64,000 nt of DNA from Coix lacryma-jobi var. lacryma-jobi. Lineage: Eukaryota; Streptophyta; Magnoliopsida; Poales; Poaceae. Position numbers and translations under genes: made by a program. The notes beneath the pieces were generated by a model. That model searched no databases, had not been told where the DNA came from, and worked only from the letters and a program-made list of their open reading frames with translations. The stretch lies in the NCBI GenBank assembly GCA_009763385.1, contig CM019826.1, forward strand, positions 62,063,790 through 62,127,789, given 5' to 3'. Shown one piece after another: positions 23,448 through 34,014 of this stretch; the first letter of the stretch is position 1; every line of letters starts with the position of its first letter.

Positions 23448-23691
23448 CCCGAACAGTCCGCAAGTACGGTCCCGGACTGTCCGCGGGGAAGGGGCGGACT
23501 GTCCGCCGGCAAATTTCCCAAAATAGCACTGTTGCTGAGTAGTCCCTGGATAGTCCCGGACTGTCCGCGGATGACAACAGCGGACTATCTGCCGGTCAAC
23601 CTGGACAGGAACAGTCGAGCTACGCAGCCACAGAACCGGCTCGAGCCCGACGCGCGGACTGTCCGCGCCCTGAGTAGCGGACTGTCCGCGG
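23448..23691. repeat. CGGACTGTCCG palindrome array in C2 5' LTR
   Basis: Seven sites near 23448, 23472, 23494, 23555, 23580, 23654 and 23677; five are intact CGGACTGTCCG. Two extend to GCGGACTGTCCGC. Confidence 0.85.
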
Positions 23692-24182
23692 TCACTCAGG
23701 GAGGGCGATTTCAAACGCCCTTCTCCCAAATCCTCCCAAATCCGATTCAAATCAAAATCCTTCGATCCCAAACATGGAGAAGATGATCACAAGATAGTTA
23801 GGAGACTATCCCCAAGAAATCATCCGCTCAAATCGATTCAATCAATGGGAAATCGAAAGGGGAGGTGTATGAACCGAAAAAGCGCCACAAAACTTGAATC
23901 GATCCGATCTACTTGTTCGTGAGGAGTTAGATGAATTCCTTCGGTGGAAATGATCTCCTCACATCAAAGAACAAGATGATTCAAGTGGATTCGAAAAAAA
24001 CACAGCGAGGAGGGAGATCTAGTGACGGGAAAATCATGGAGAATTGAAGAACGCGAAGAACAAGTTCAAAATGCAAATCAAGACCACGAATTGCCAGCCG
24101 AAATTCATCCCCATGAGGAGACAACGAGATTACGGTCTCGTTTCCTCAAAAAGCAAATACACAGAGGTATTGTTCACCGTCT

Positions 24183-24448
24183 CCCGGTTTTGAGGCTGAA
24201 ACCAGCAAACCTGGGCCATCCCCCGGTTTTGCGGCCGAAACCGGGAAACCTGTCGTCCGTCGCCTGAGTTTTGTGGCCCAAACTCAGAAACCTGCCAGCA
24301 CCCAGGTTTTGAGGCCCAAACCTGGAAACCATTCTCAGCCCGAGTTTTGTGGCCCAAACTCGGAAACCAGCAGCGCCCAGGTTTTGAGGCCCAAACCTGG
24401 AAACCGTCCACTCGGTGGTTTTTCTGTGGCTCAACCACCAAACCGAGC
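24183..24448 (-). repeat. hairpin array H1 in C2 5' LTR
   Basis: Six units plus terminal hairpin. Outer arms: degenerate first unit, CCCGG/CCGGG (with matching loop change TGCGGCCG), CTGAG/CTCAG, CCAGG/CCTGG, CCGAG/CTCGG, CCAGG/CCTGG. Terminal hairpin GGTGGTT (24414-24420) with AACCACC (24433-24439), perfect. Confidence 0.85.
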
Positions 24449-24525
24449 CGTAGAGGGGATGCACCGCCCGTGCACCCCGTCCACACGCAAGTCTTCACTT
24501 GTCGCTGTCCCAGGCTGTCAGCCAC

Positions 24526-26031
24526 TGTTGATGCTCACTAAGTGTTATATTCTTAGCATCAACAAGGTCATATAACGCAACACAAGGACTTAAAATCAAC
24601 CAAAAACCTTTTATAAACTAACGATTTCCACTTGTCCTTGAGTTTTATTTGAATGTAGGTAATTGTAGGGTTTTTGAGCAAAATGACCAAGAGGACCCAC
24701 CAGGAGGCAAGCACAATCACCCGGGCTCACTTTGGGCCAAGGTGGGGTGGCGCCCGCCACCCCTAGCTGGCGGCCGCCAGGGGAGTGAGGCCCAAACTCC
24801 TCCCCTGCCATGTCACTGTTCTAGGGCAGGCGTGCCACACTCATTTGCAGTCATTGATCACTTAGGTCGTTGCATCCAAGGGCTAAGAGAAGATGTCACG
24901 TGGATCATGACCTAATTGCCAATGTGACAGTTATTTGGACATGCAACCGACCTTGGAACCGCCTCCCTGGAGCTCCTGGATGCCGTTGAAGCAATGACGG
25001 TGGATCCAACGGTCAGGGTACTGGCGGCCGCCACCTAGGGCTGGCGCCCGCCACCTCACTCACCCCCCCTGACCTAACCCTAGGTCCATAAGTACCCCCT
25101 AGGTCCCATAGGCTATAAATAGGACCCCCCGAGCTCATTTGTACTCAGACCTCACCTCATTAGCCCCACTCTCTTGTAAGTGAAGCTCTGGTGAAGTAAC
25201 ACTCTAGTTGAGAGACTTAGAGTGAGAGCGAGAGTGTAGAAGAGAAGAGCTGGAGTTGTAATAGAGGATCTTTCAGAGTCTCAAGTATAATTCCAAGTCT
25301 TTCTTCATTTATCTTAGTGTTCTTCTACTTTCAGGATTTGCTTTATGTTCTTTACTTATTGTTCTTGTTGAGTGCTTTCGAACATAGATAACTTAGTATT
25401 TAGTTTGTATCTAGTTTGGGTTCTTCACTGAGTAATCAGTGCTCTCGTTTTGGACGCAAGACTAGAGTAGTATATATTAGTGTAAGCGCGGTGCTTAGAC
25501 TAATTATACCTTAGTTTGTGGCTAGCCCCCCGGATAGCTGTGGTAGCTAGCAAACAAGTGGTGACAGCCCTGGGAGCCTTGAATTCCACCACGTAGTTGG
25601 GTTAGTTTTTGAATCATAAACCTCGTTGTGCACGTCTGAGGTAAATAATCCAGAGGGTGTGTACGGTTCAAAGAACTAGATAAAATCTTTATTGCTAAGT
25701 TAGTTGTGTTCATAAGTGTGTAGGAAAACATTAATCTGTTCATCGGCCAGACCCCGCCGATTTAGTTTAGTAGTAGTTAGTCTTTCCTTCTTTTTAGTAG
25801 TAATAGAAATCAATCCCCATTCATACTTTTCGATCAACCTTGCTAGAATCACTAGTTGTTCATAGCAGTCCTAGTGTTAGTTCTGCCATAGTAGCTTCCC
25901 TGTGGAAATAAATACGATACTCGGTTACTCCCGGGTGAAGTGCTACAATTGACTTATTTTGTGCGCTTGCGGAATTTACCAATAGTCATAAGAATAGTTA
26001 GTTATAGTTCTTACATTAAGAAGTACCAACA
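24526..26031 (+). repeat. LTR of the Athila-like element
   Basis: Runs TGTTGATGCT to ACCAACA (1506 bp). The first 10 bases are repeated inverted at 24555-24564 (AGCATCAACA), so the LTR tip can form a hairpin. GC-rich palindromes: GGTGGCG-cc-CGCCACC (24746-24761), CTGGCGGCCGCCAG (24767-24780), and related sites at 25021-25056. TATA box CTATAAATA at 25113-25121. Confidence 0.85.
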
Positions 26032-26039
26032 AGCCTTTC

Positions 26040-26130
26040 TGGCGCCGTTGCCGGGGATAGATTCCATAGTCTACTCCTAGTAACGACGTTAGCAAGAGTC
26101 AACAATCATTTCTGGCGCCGTTGCCGGGGA
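26040..26130 (+). promoter_or_regulatory. duplicated tRNA-Asp primer binding site
   Basis: TGGCGCCGTTGCCGGGGA occurs at 26040-26057 in the normal place after the LTR and again, perfectly, at 26113-26130, 73 bases downstream. Both are preceded by TTTC and by an AACAA(G/T)C context, so a small segment of the leader including the LTR edge was duplicated. Confidence 0.9.
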
Positions 26131-26232
26131 AGCAATTGGCTAGAATTAATTCTTTGCTATTTCTATTGAATTAACCCCCGTAGTTCTAGCGGGTATATAT
26201 TTTGTTCATTGTTTGTGATCGTTCAAGTATCT

Positions 26233-27298
26233 ATGGCCGGATTCAATCTTCCGAGCGACTATCAAGAAGATCCTGAGGCCATTCTTAAGAGAGCAAGAGC
26301 TAATCTCACTCCTCTGAGGAAGAATCTGGAGTTTCGCGAGAGGAGTTCGTCAAGACAAGAATCCCAGTTAAAAGTGACTGACGAACCAAGCTGCTCCACC
26401 GATCAATCAACACCAACGCCGACATCGTCATCAACATCGACGTCGACCAAAACACTCCATGAGTATTCCATGCCTACTCTTGCTCACATTCCAGTGTTAC
26501 CATCTACTAATAATGTAGATTTTGAGCTTAAACCTCAACTAATACGTATGGCTCAAGCTATTGCATTTAATGGCAAACCTTCCGAGGATGCCAATGCTCA
26601 TCTCCGGAACTTTCTGGAGATATGTAGTACAATTTTTGTGCAGGGAGTTTCACAGGATGCCATTAGACTTTGTCTTTTTCCATTTTCATTAGTGGAAAAA
26701 GCGAAGCAGTGGTTCCTCTTCAACTCTGGACACCTGCTGACATGGGTGAGATGCGCGGATCAATTCCTCAACAAGTTCTGCCCGATAAGTTGAACTATTC
26801 TTTTCCATAGCAAGATTTCTAACTTTGGATAGGGAGACAAAGAAACAATCACTGAAGCTTGGGAGAGACTACAAGAGTATGTTGAAGACTGTCCCCACCA
26901 TGGTATGCAAGACTGGTACTTGATCCAGAGCTTCTACCATGGACTCCAGCAAGAATCTCGACAACACATTGTTGCTGCTGCCGAAGGTGCATAACTCTCT
27001 CTCACTGTAGAGAAGGCAACCAAACTGATCGAGACAATGGTGGCGAATCAAGGATGGACAGAAAAATGTGCTAGAGGTATGTCTGAAATTAAGCAAGTTG
27101 ATTCGGTTACCCTGCAAACTTTGGTAAAATTGCTAGAGCAAAGAATAAATGTGAAGAGGGATCGTGCTGCAATGGAGTACTACGCCAAGCAAATAGCCGC
27201 TTCGTCAAGTGAAGGTCAAGGAGAAATTAAGAAAGAGGATGTAAAATCCCTTCTTAATAATGGTGGCTACGGAGAACCTCCAATTCCAATGATCCAAC
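26233..27298 (+). pseudogene. gag: Athila-type gypsy gag, truncated
   Basis: The likely start is ATG 26233 (MAGFNLPSDYQEDPEAI), 100 bases after the second PBS. The retrotransposon gag domain is clear: LIRMAQAIAFNGKPSEDANAH, then FLEICSTIFVQGVSQDAIRL and LFPFSLVEKAKQWF. The open frame stops at 26791 (PIS, TGA). The same domain continues after stops and a probable frameshift (AWERLQEYVEDCPHHGM, then SFYHGLQQESRQHIVAAAEG near 26860-26990, and a final open segment 27037-27298). The C-terminal zinc knuckle and all of pol are absent because the Tat LTR starts at 27299. Gag forms the particle; this copy is dead. Confidence 0.85.
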
Positions 27299-28898
27299 TG
27301 TTGACGCAAAATGTGGTACACCGCGCCTCACACACAGCAAGCCGGAAAAAACGTGGCTTCAATCGGGTGCCCGGACGGTTTGAAATCCGAAGACGTGCCA
27401 GTCGGTTTGACCTGAAAGCCAACAAGGGATAAAACTGTGAGAATAAAACTGGAACATGCCGGATGAGACCAGACAGTTCCATATTTACGGCCCTGAAGCC
27501 ACTCACAACGGCATACAGCTCTAGAAGCTGTCTGCCGAACATGTTTATAGAGTCATTCGGCAAATATAAAAAGAAAGCATGTAAACACGTTGATTGCCGA
27601 ATGTACATGTAGGAAAAGACATGCTTGAATAAATGAGAATTACTCAAACATCATCAAGACATGAAGAATTATAAACAGGTAACTTGTGAATATAAATCTA
27701 TTCAAACAACACATGCATAGGTTAATCCAACTAGTCTGTCGCACGTCTAGTCTTCATAAACCCGTCAAGCACAAACCCAAACGAGGCTAATACTCGCTAT
27801 AAGCCTACGCCACTTCCTATGATCAGATCAATCCACCGCATGATACAATCTAACAATAAGAAGCTAAAAGCATGTATATATCTGAATAGATCTATAAACA
27901 TGCATTACTCGTGCAAGCTTAACCAAGCTCGACAAACTAGCCGAGTTGGGGTCCATGAAGAAGGAACATACAAACAAGCATGGTTAAACCAATCTAAAAC
28001 CTGCATCCGCCGCACGATACCTAGTTTTATCAAAGCTCAAACGTGATTGACATGCATGAACCCACAACATGTGACAACCTAGATTGGAAATTGATTCGGC
28101 CATCATGATCATGCAATTATTTGAACACAAGTAAACTTGTAAAGCAAGGCCGAACAAAGATCAATCTAGATTGGGCAAAAGGGTGTTACAAAATTAATTA
28201 AAACATGCAACACATGATAACTTAATGAATCTACTAGATCTTGCCAAATCTAATAGAGTCGATAACTATCTCGTTTTTGCTAAACATATGAATAAACGCC
28301 TGCCGCACGGTATTTACCCATAAGCAAAGCATAAGCAAAGACTTCTTGATTGCTAACAAGGGTCCGCCGCACGACCATTGGAAACAAACAAGACTACTTG
28401 CATCATATATAAATCCACCGCATGATACTAGACATGATAACAAGGTTGTCGGGACTTACGGAGGTCGACGGATCGATGATTCCTCTCGAAGAACTCGACG
28501 ACGCGACTAAGGACTCGAAGGTGGCACGGGGCCGGTTTGTATTGATATGGCTGTGAACAATTTTACAATTGCCGAGGGTTTATATTTATACCCTCGGCGA
28601 AAAACGAGTTCTAGAAGACTACGACTTCTACAAGGAAACTAGGAAAATACGAGTCCTATCCCTATTTTCCTCTTGGCGTTCTCCATCGCTACGTGTCTTC
28701 TTGTGCAAGTCGGCTCCACTTGCCATATTTGCTTCCCGAATAAAATCACCGCCTTGCAAGATAACCGACCGTTCATGCACTTGCCGAAATCCCGAGAATT
28801 AACCGATCTTGGTCATCTGCTGAATGCATCATATGACCATCTCTCGCACACTGGCCCACCTGTCATTCCCTTGTGTGTGCGAAAATATGGTGTCAACA
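27299..28898 (-). repeat. Tat 3' LTR
   Basis: 1600 bp; on the minus strand TGTTGACACCATATTTTCGCAC to TTTTGCGTCAACA. Two further copies lie in the window as solo LTRs (35988-37527 and 48774-50337). TATA box TATAAATATAAA (minus) lies inside the inverted repeat GCCGAGGGT / ACCCTCGGC at 28571-28598. Contains the recurring phrase CCGC(A/C)(C/T)GATAC in several places, a family-specific internal repeat. Confidence 0.9.
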
Positions 28899-29165
28899 CA
28901 TGCCGCCTAATTTTGGGATAAATATTTGTTCCAAAACTCCTTTTTCCCGTATACATACATGGAACCTCCGGAAGCATCGACCTTCGTAGAAATCTTGCAA
29001 GTCATAATTACTTTACCTGCCGATTCATCTCCCGATGCACCTTTTGGGGTCCTTTTAAGTCTCTCTTCACTCTGTTTCAGCTTGTGCATTCCGAACTCCC
29101 CTGCTTCAATCTCAAAACCAAAAAAACCCTTCTTCCTCCTGTCATCTTCCAATCCAATCTAGAAG

Positions 29166-29825
29166 ATGTCTTCCGAAGCGAGCCGACATAGCTCCGAGCT
29201 TGGAGCTTCCAGCACCTCCAAGAAGAGGTTGCTCTTTACTGCTTTTGTCTCGAAAATGAAGCAGCTGTTCTTATATTGTTGCTTCTGTTTAGGAGGATCG
29301 GTGATGACTTCCCCGAGGACTTGACTCAGAAGGTCATAGACCTTCAATTTGATCTAGAGGGGAAGTATCGGGAGATTATTCAAATGTCTCGGGAACGTGA
29401 CGTCGCTCGAAATCGGGCCGTCGGTGAATATTTTCACCATCTCTTTTCTTGTTTTCCTCGTCTTCCTTTACTAACTCTTCTTCCTTTCAGCTCTGGTGGC
29501 CAAACTCCATGCCCTCGAAGCCGCCGTCACCAAGCTTGCCATCACGGCCGACGTGACGGGTACGACGGCCCTGAAGCGGGTAAATGAGGTTAACCGAATC
29601 CTTCCCGACATCTCTAGGGCCGGCATGGGGTACGGCGCGGCGCTCGCCTTCAATGCCGTGCGGATCCACTCCGGCGCTGATTACCGTAGATTTGATGTCT
29701 GCGAGCGAGGGCTGGAATATAGGGTAGAACACTCTATAGATGACATGAAGGAAACCGGAACAGATCTGGCCGATTCTTTTGATCATACTCTCCCGATTAG
29801 GTGTAGGATGGGGTGGACGAACTGA
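29166..29825 (+). CDS. antisense extra gene 1 of the Tat element (predicted, spliced)
   Basis: Predicted from splice signals; function unknown. ATG 29166 (MSSEASRHSSELGASSTSKK). Exons 29166-29227, 29293-29423 and 29491-29825 join without a stop to 175 codons plus TGA. Introns are 65 and 67 bases; the second has good ends (G|GTGAAT and TTCCTTTCAG|C), the first a weaker donor (GTTGCT). A TATA-like GGATAAATATTT lies near 28915 and AATAAA follows at about 29862. The middle is predicted helical and charged (DLQFDLEGKYREIIQMSRER), followed by an A/L-rich segment. It is on the strand opposite to gag, as described for Tat extra ORFs. Its last intron has the same phase and place as that of gene 2. An alternative is an untranslated remnant whose open frame is luck. 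Confidence 0.5.
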
Positions 29826-30468
29826 CCGTCCTCATTATAATCTTGTATCCCCTTTCTTTGTAAATAAAAAGTCTTTCTATTTGATCTCTAAAATCAATCT
29901 GTGACTGATTCTTCGAAATCAGTGTGTGTTCCGCTTCGTGCATCAGCCATTGACTTTATTTTACTCTAGCGGCGATGTACATTACATCGCCTATTACTGA
30001 TAATCATGCTGATCATCTCTGTCCCGTAAGTGACTGCTATAATTGATTACTTTAGATCCAAAGTTTTCAGCCTTCTCTTAATTTCTCGATCCATGACGAC
30101 ATCAGGATAGTATTCCTTAAGGGACTTTTCTGTTTTCAGCTTTCTGCCCTCAGTGCCAATCGGTAATATGAGCTCCCAAACAATCAACCAAAATTGAACA
30201 ACTCCTAGCCGAATCCTATCAGCCTCCCGATTCTAGAGTCACGACTTCTTCTAGTCATCAAAAATCCGGCCTGGCCCAATAACGGCCCATAAACTGTGAA
30301 AAACTCTACTCCGATGCTTGATTTCTAGTGTGCAAACCATGGTTCTATAAATATGACCCTACACAGGCTGTCACTCTTGACTTCAATCGAACAGTTTGAC
30401 TCGCAAACTCTCCACTTCTCGGTTTTTAGCTCAAGCCAGAGAGAAACCCTTCGCTTGTGTTCCCATCA

Positions 30469-31283
30469 ATGGCAGGCAACGGCGACCACGGCAGGCATCC
30501 CATTGGAGACGAAGCAGGAGGAAGCCGAGCATCAACTCACCGGCGTTATGGGTAAAAAATTGATTTCTTGCCCCCTTGCGGTAGCTTTTCTTGTTTATCT
30601 ATTCCTGATTCACTGTCCACTTTCCCTCCAGGGTGAGGTCCTCCTCCAGCCAAGCTCGGTTTCCTTTTCCAGAAACGGTAACTCCAATAGCCTCTCTTCA
30701 GCATACCTGTTTTCCTAGGCCATCAGATTCTGAGTTGGATGACTCACTTCAGCATACCTGTTTGGATGCTCTCCAGTACCGCGAGGAGAGGGATAAAGTC
30801 CAGAAAGAGTTGGAAGACTTATCTAAGAAGTATGGCATTGAGGAAGCTGAATGGGCAGACCAGCGAAAGCAGCTCTGCAACATTATCACAGGTTAATGAA
30901 ACTCTCGCTCGATTCCTTCTCCTGATTGAGCTTGCTTTTGCCTGACACATCTTTCCCTCTTGTCAGCTCTTTCTGCAGAGAACGACCGTCTGAAAGCAGC
31001 AGCGAACAGAGTTGCCGACAAGGTGAATGCCCATGGGAACGCAGTCGAGGCGCGTCTTGATGCTGTGGATGGCCGCATAGATCAGGCCGTCATCGAAGGT
31101 GTGCATCTTGGCGTTTCCCTTGGGCTAGCGGCAATGAGTTCTTGGACCAAAGAGGACTATTCCTTTTTACCAATTGGCTTTGCAGGCAGAAACTCAGATG
31201 AAACCAAAGACATTGAAGTTTATGATGATCATGCCGCTGCTATTGCCGAAGTTACTGATCCGCAGTCTGTTCTGAACAAATGA
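30469..31283 (+). CDS. antisense extra gene 2 of the Tat element (predicted, spliced)
   Basis: Predicted; function unknown. TATA box CTATAAATA at 30345-30353, ATG 30469 (MAGNGDHGRHP), exons 30469-30551, 30632-30891 and 30967-31283, stop TGA at 31281-31283, AATAAA near 31322. The joined frame is 219 codons with no stop. Introns are 80 bases (GG|GTAAAA to TCCCTCCAG) and 75 bases (ACAG|GTTAAT to CTTGTCAG). The centre looks coiled-coil (REERDKVQKELEDLSKKYG), then ALSAENDRLKAAANRVADKV, ending PQSVLNK. The string SLQHTC occurs twice in exon 2, from a repeat at about 30697 and 30747. It parallels gene 1: same intron phase (G|CT giving Ala) before an A-L-x-A motif. The two are probably ancient duplicates. 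Confidence 0.55.
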
Positions 31284-32226
31284 TTCCAAGGGTAGTTTAT
31301 ACTAGGACAGATCTGCAAACGAATAAATGAAGTTTGTTTCTTCTCTGAATAATGTCCATTTGCACTTCCCGATCGCAACACCTCTTCAGAGAAACATTTT
31401 CCGAACGCATGATGTCATCTTAACCGAATGGATCTTATTCTGACATGCCATGTCACTCGGCATCTTATTTACTGCACTTCACCTTTCTCTTTTCCCGATA
31501 AACCTGCCATCTTGAAAAATACTAGGGTCACCAGGATTATGAACATTTTTGTGCTAAAGTCGATACAAACAATATCGGCTATATTTTAAATTCTTGAATT
31601 TTTTTACTAAAGACGATGCTTTACATCGGCTATCTCTGTATACAAATATTCTTAAATTTGCTTCACATACAATTTCCATGCATTCGGCATTTAACAAGTA
31701 GTGCCGAAGCTCGGTTCATGAGTAACACACATATGAACACAATTTCCCAATAGCCGAATACCTCATCTAACATCTTTCGGCTAAGGCAAGCTATTACTCC
31801 TACTTTTCCCTTAAACTTTGTATAAGGGCCGATCCTATTGTAAGGCCATCGGCCGCCACGTACAAGTTGAAACGATTACCAAGCTGTTGAAGTGCCTTCA
31901 TATATTCTTCAATCTCACCAAAAACCTTCTGTTGTACGTCACCTTATACACATTTTCTAATCCCTCTTGAACTTTAGCAACGGAGAAAAAGGCAGAACTC
32001 TCTCAAAAGGTTTATCAATTCCATTATAATCTGGATCCAAACATGCATATATTGATTTTGCTTCGGCTTCATCACCAATACTTTATTCCTTATCAGCCGA
32101 CATGAAACTTAGTCCCAACTTTTCTCCGTCACCATCAATCAGACTATCTCTTCAAAAATTGCTCTGAGAGGTGATCGTTTGAATCGGCTGTTGGTCCTTG
32201 TCAAAAACATTCACAGGACCTACTTC
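31284..32226 (-). other. remnant between gag-protease and the antisense genes
   Basis: Contains the 3' end of antisense gene 2 (AATAAA) and, near 31900-32100 on the minus strand, short readable pieces such as AEAKSIYACLDPDYNGIDKPF that continue the Tat polyprotein. Reverse transcriptase, RNase H and integrase are not there; the deletion joins the protease downstream region to the 3' region. Confidence 0.55.
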
Positions 32227-34014
32227 CTAAACTCTTCCAGAGAAGCACTCGACACCATCATATTCCCAGTAAACGGGCTCTGTATTAGCAACACTCACCG
32301 AATCATCAGCATGGATAATTTCGATGTCATCTCCAATCCACTGGATGAGGAATTGATGCATAGTCGACGGAACACAGCAGTTTGCATGTATCCAATCCCT
32401 TCCTAAGAGCAAACTGTATGCCCTCTTGCCATCAATGACAAAGAAGGTAGTAATCAAAGTTTTTGACCCGATCGTTAACTCAACTTGAACTGCCCCTCGA
32501 GTATGAGAAGAATTACCAGCAAAGTCCCTCAACACCATGTCAGTCTTCAATAATTCTTCACTTGTCATCCCAAGTTTCTTGAAGGTAGTATATGGCATGA
32601 TATTTATGGCAGCCCCTCCATCAATAAACATTTTGGTTAGTGGCTTACCATTGACATACCCCCTCATATAAAGTGGCCTCAAGTGTCGATGCTTAGCTGG
32701 TTTATCAAAAACTGCTCGTTGAGCTAAAACAAGCTGAGCCAACAGATCTTGGTATTCGTCTTCATCAAAATCCGAATACACTTCTTCTTGGACACCTTGA
32801 TTTTCGGGAGCTATGAATTTTGATGGAAGAAAAAATGCCATGCACGCATCAGCCGCATGATCACCCTTACCGGGATTTTCCTTAGGATGCCAAATTTGCC
32901 TTGTTTTGACGCTTGCTTGTGCTAACTCCTTGTTCCTTAGGCGTTGCACTCTTCTTTTCTGGCTTTTCCTCAATCCTGGTGGACACCACTGTCCTTTCTG
33001 CCAAACATATTCGCGGTATTCTTCTTCTCCAGCACGTGCCCAACCTCGATCGACAAACCTTCTTCCTTGCCGATTCTCGGAATCATTTATTTTTAAGCGC
33101 TGATCGTCTTCAGGGATTCGAACCCCAAGCCTTTCATGGACCGAACGGCGGTTGACTCGAGACTGCCTGTATTCAGAATATTGATCACTGCATTCAGGGC
33201 AATTGTTCTTGGCAGGTAGCTTCAAGCCTTCATTCCAACAATACTTGAAGAATGAGCATTCCCAATGAGACTGCTCTTGCTCCTTCATAAATTCTCGTTC
33301 CTCTCGATATATCTCCTCTTCGTACCTATGTTGCTTTCTTACAAACTTTTGTTCCTCATAAAACCTTTGCTTTTGGTATTGTTCCTGCTCTCGACGCCAT
33401 TTGTTCAATAAAATACGCGTCGTGACTCTGGGCCTAGAGGTTTCACCCCTTTCAGTTCGGCTATTCTGGAAACGGACTTGTTGCCAAAATTCTTCGTTTG
33501 TGATTTGCCGATCAGGGTCAACAGCACCAGTTTCCCTCGCTCTATCAGAGGTTAACAACTTCATCTTGCTTTTGCCCCTGAGATTAGCTGCATTAACCAT
33601 ATTAACAGAGAATGATACGGTATTCTATTCAAAAGGGCTACCATCAACCTTCATCTTTCCATCGAACCTCAAATGCCCTTCCTGGATAGCTTTCTGGATC
33701 CGCACTCTGAACACTCGACAATCATTTATAGAATGAGATCTGGTATTATGGAAGCCACAATACTTCTTGTCTTTAACCCCCTCAGGGTGTAGCATGGGAT
33801 GACCTTCCGGCAACTTGATGCGTCCTTGCTTCAATAAGTACTCAAATAGTTTATCTGATTTGGAAATATCAAAGTTGTAAGTACCTTTGTGCTGCCTCAG
33901 CCATCGTTGATTGACTTGAGTTGGTTCTTTCGCCCAGACTAACTCGGCTGCAGCTATCTCATCTTCACCATCGTACTCCGCTGCTTCTTCTAAGAAGGCC
34001 TGATACATCTCGGC
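32227..34014 (-). pseudogene. Tat gag-protease, 5' truncated
   Basis: One frame (start positions divisible by three) runs from the break at 34014 to 32227, interrupted by a single TAG at about 33627-33625. Gag part: MYQAFLEEAAEYDGEDE, then KYCGFHNTRSHSINDC and the R-rich helix RRVFRVRIQKAIQEGHL-like block. After the stop: a long charged helical stretch (EEQKFVRKQHRYEEEIYREE), a Cys-rich motif (CSFFKYCWNEG and NNCPEC), and the aspartic protease with catalytic IDGGAAINIMP, then LLLGRDWIHANCCVPS. The DGGA active site is usual for Tat elements. Frame ends at 32227 (SGRV). Upstream of 34014 the frame runs into unrelated LTR sequence, so the N-terminal residues read there are not gag. Confidence 0.85.

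Larger units (their letters stand above)
17671..24525 (-). mobile_element. copia element C2, internally deleted, 5' LTR interrupted
   Basis: On the minus strand: 5' LTR (23037-24525, cut by the element starting at 24526), gag fragment, protease start, integrase tail, RNase H tail, repeated PPT, and 3' LTR (17671-19960). There is no PBS: the 5' LTR end (GGTCCTTCA) runs straight into the interior of gag, so the leader and gag N-terminus are deleted. Most of pol, including all of reverse transcriptase, is also gone. It is a non-autonomous deletion derivative of the same SIRE-like family. Confidence 0.85.
23037..24525 (-). repeat. C2 5' LTR, truncated by a gypsy insertion
   Basis: Starts (plus strand) TGAAGGACCGAG and aligns with the C1 LTR to GCTGTCAGCCAC at 24525, where TGTTGATGC of another LTR begins. 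About 500-600 bp of the U3 end is not present in the window. Contains CGGACTGTCCG sites at 23448-23691 and H1 at 24183-24448. Confidence 0.85.
24526..27298 (+). mobile_element. Athila-like gypsy element, 5' part only
   Basis: LTR 24526-26031, two tRNA-Asp PBS copies, and a decayed gag, then cut at 27298 by a Tat LTR. No second LTR is found in the window, so the 3' part is lost or lies outside. Inserted into the C2 5' LTR (flank GCCAC). Confidence 0.85.
27299..34014 (-). mobile_element. Tat-type Ty3-gypsy element, 5' end missing, pol deleted
   Basis: On the minus strand: gag and protease (34014-32227), a short degenerate stretch, then a 3' region holding two genes on the opposite strand, then the 3' LTR (27299-28898). 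Such antisense extra genes between pol and the 3' LTR are a known trait of several Tat elements. RT, RNase H and integrase are absent. The gag 5' part is cut at 34014 by a gypsy LTR edge. No TSD is seen, as expected for a truncated copy. Confidence 0.8.

Noticed and set aside
24555..24564. A second LTR start or end at the inner arm of the tip hairpin
   Set aside because: No TSD or PBS relates to it; the outer TG at 24526 fits the junction with the C2 LTR.
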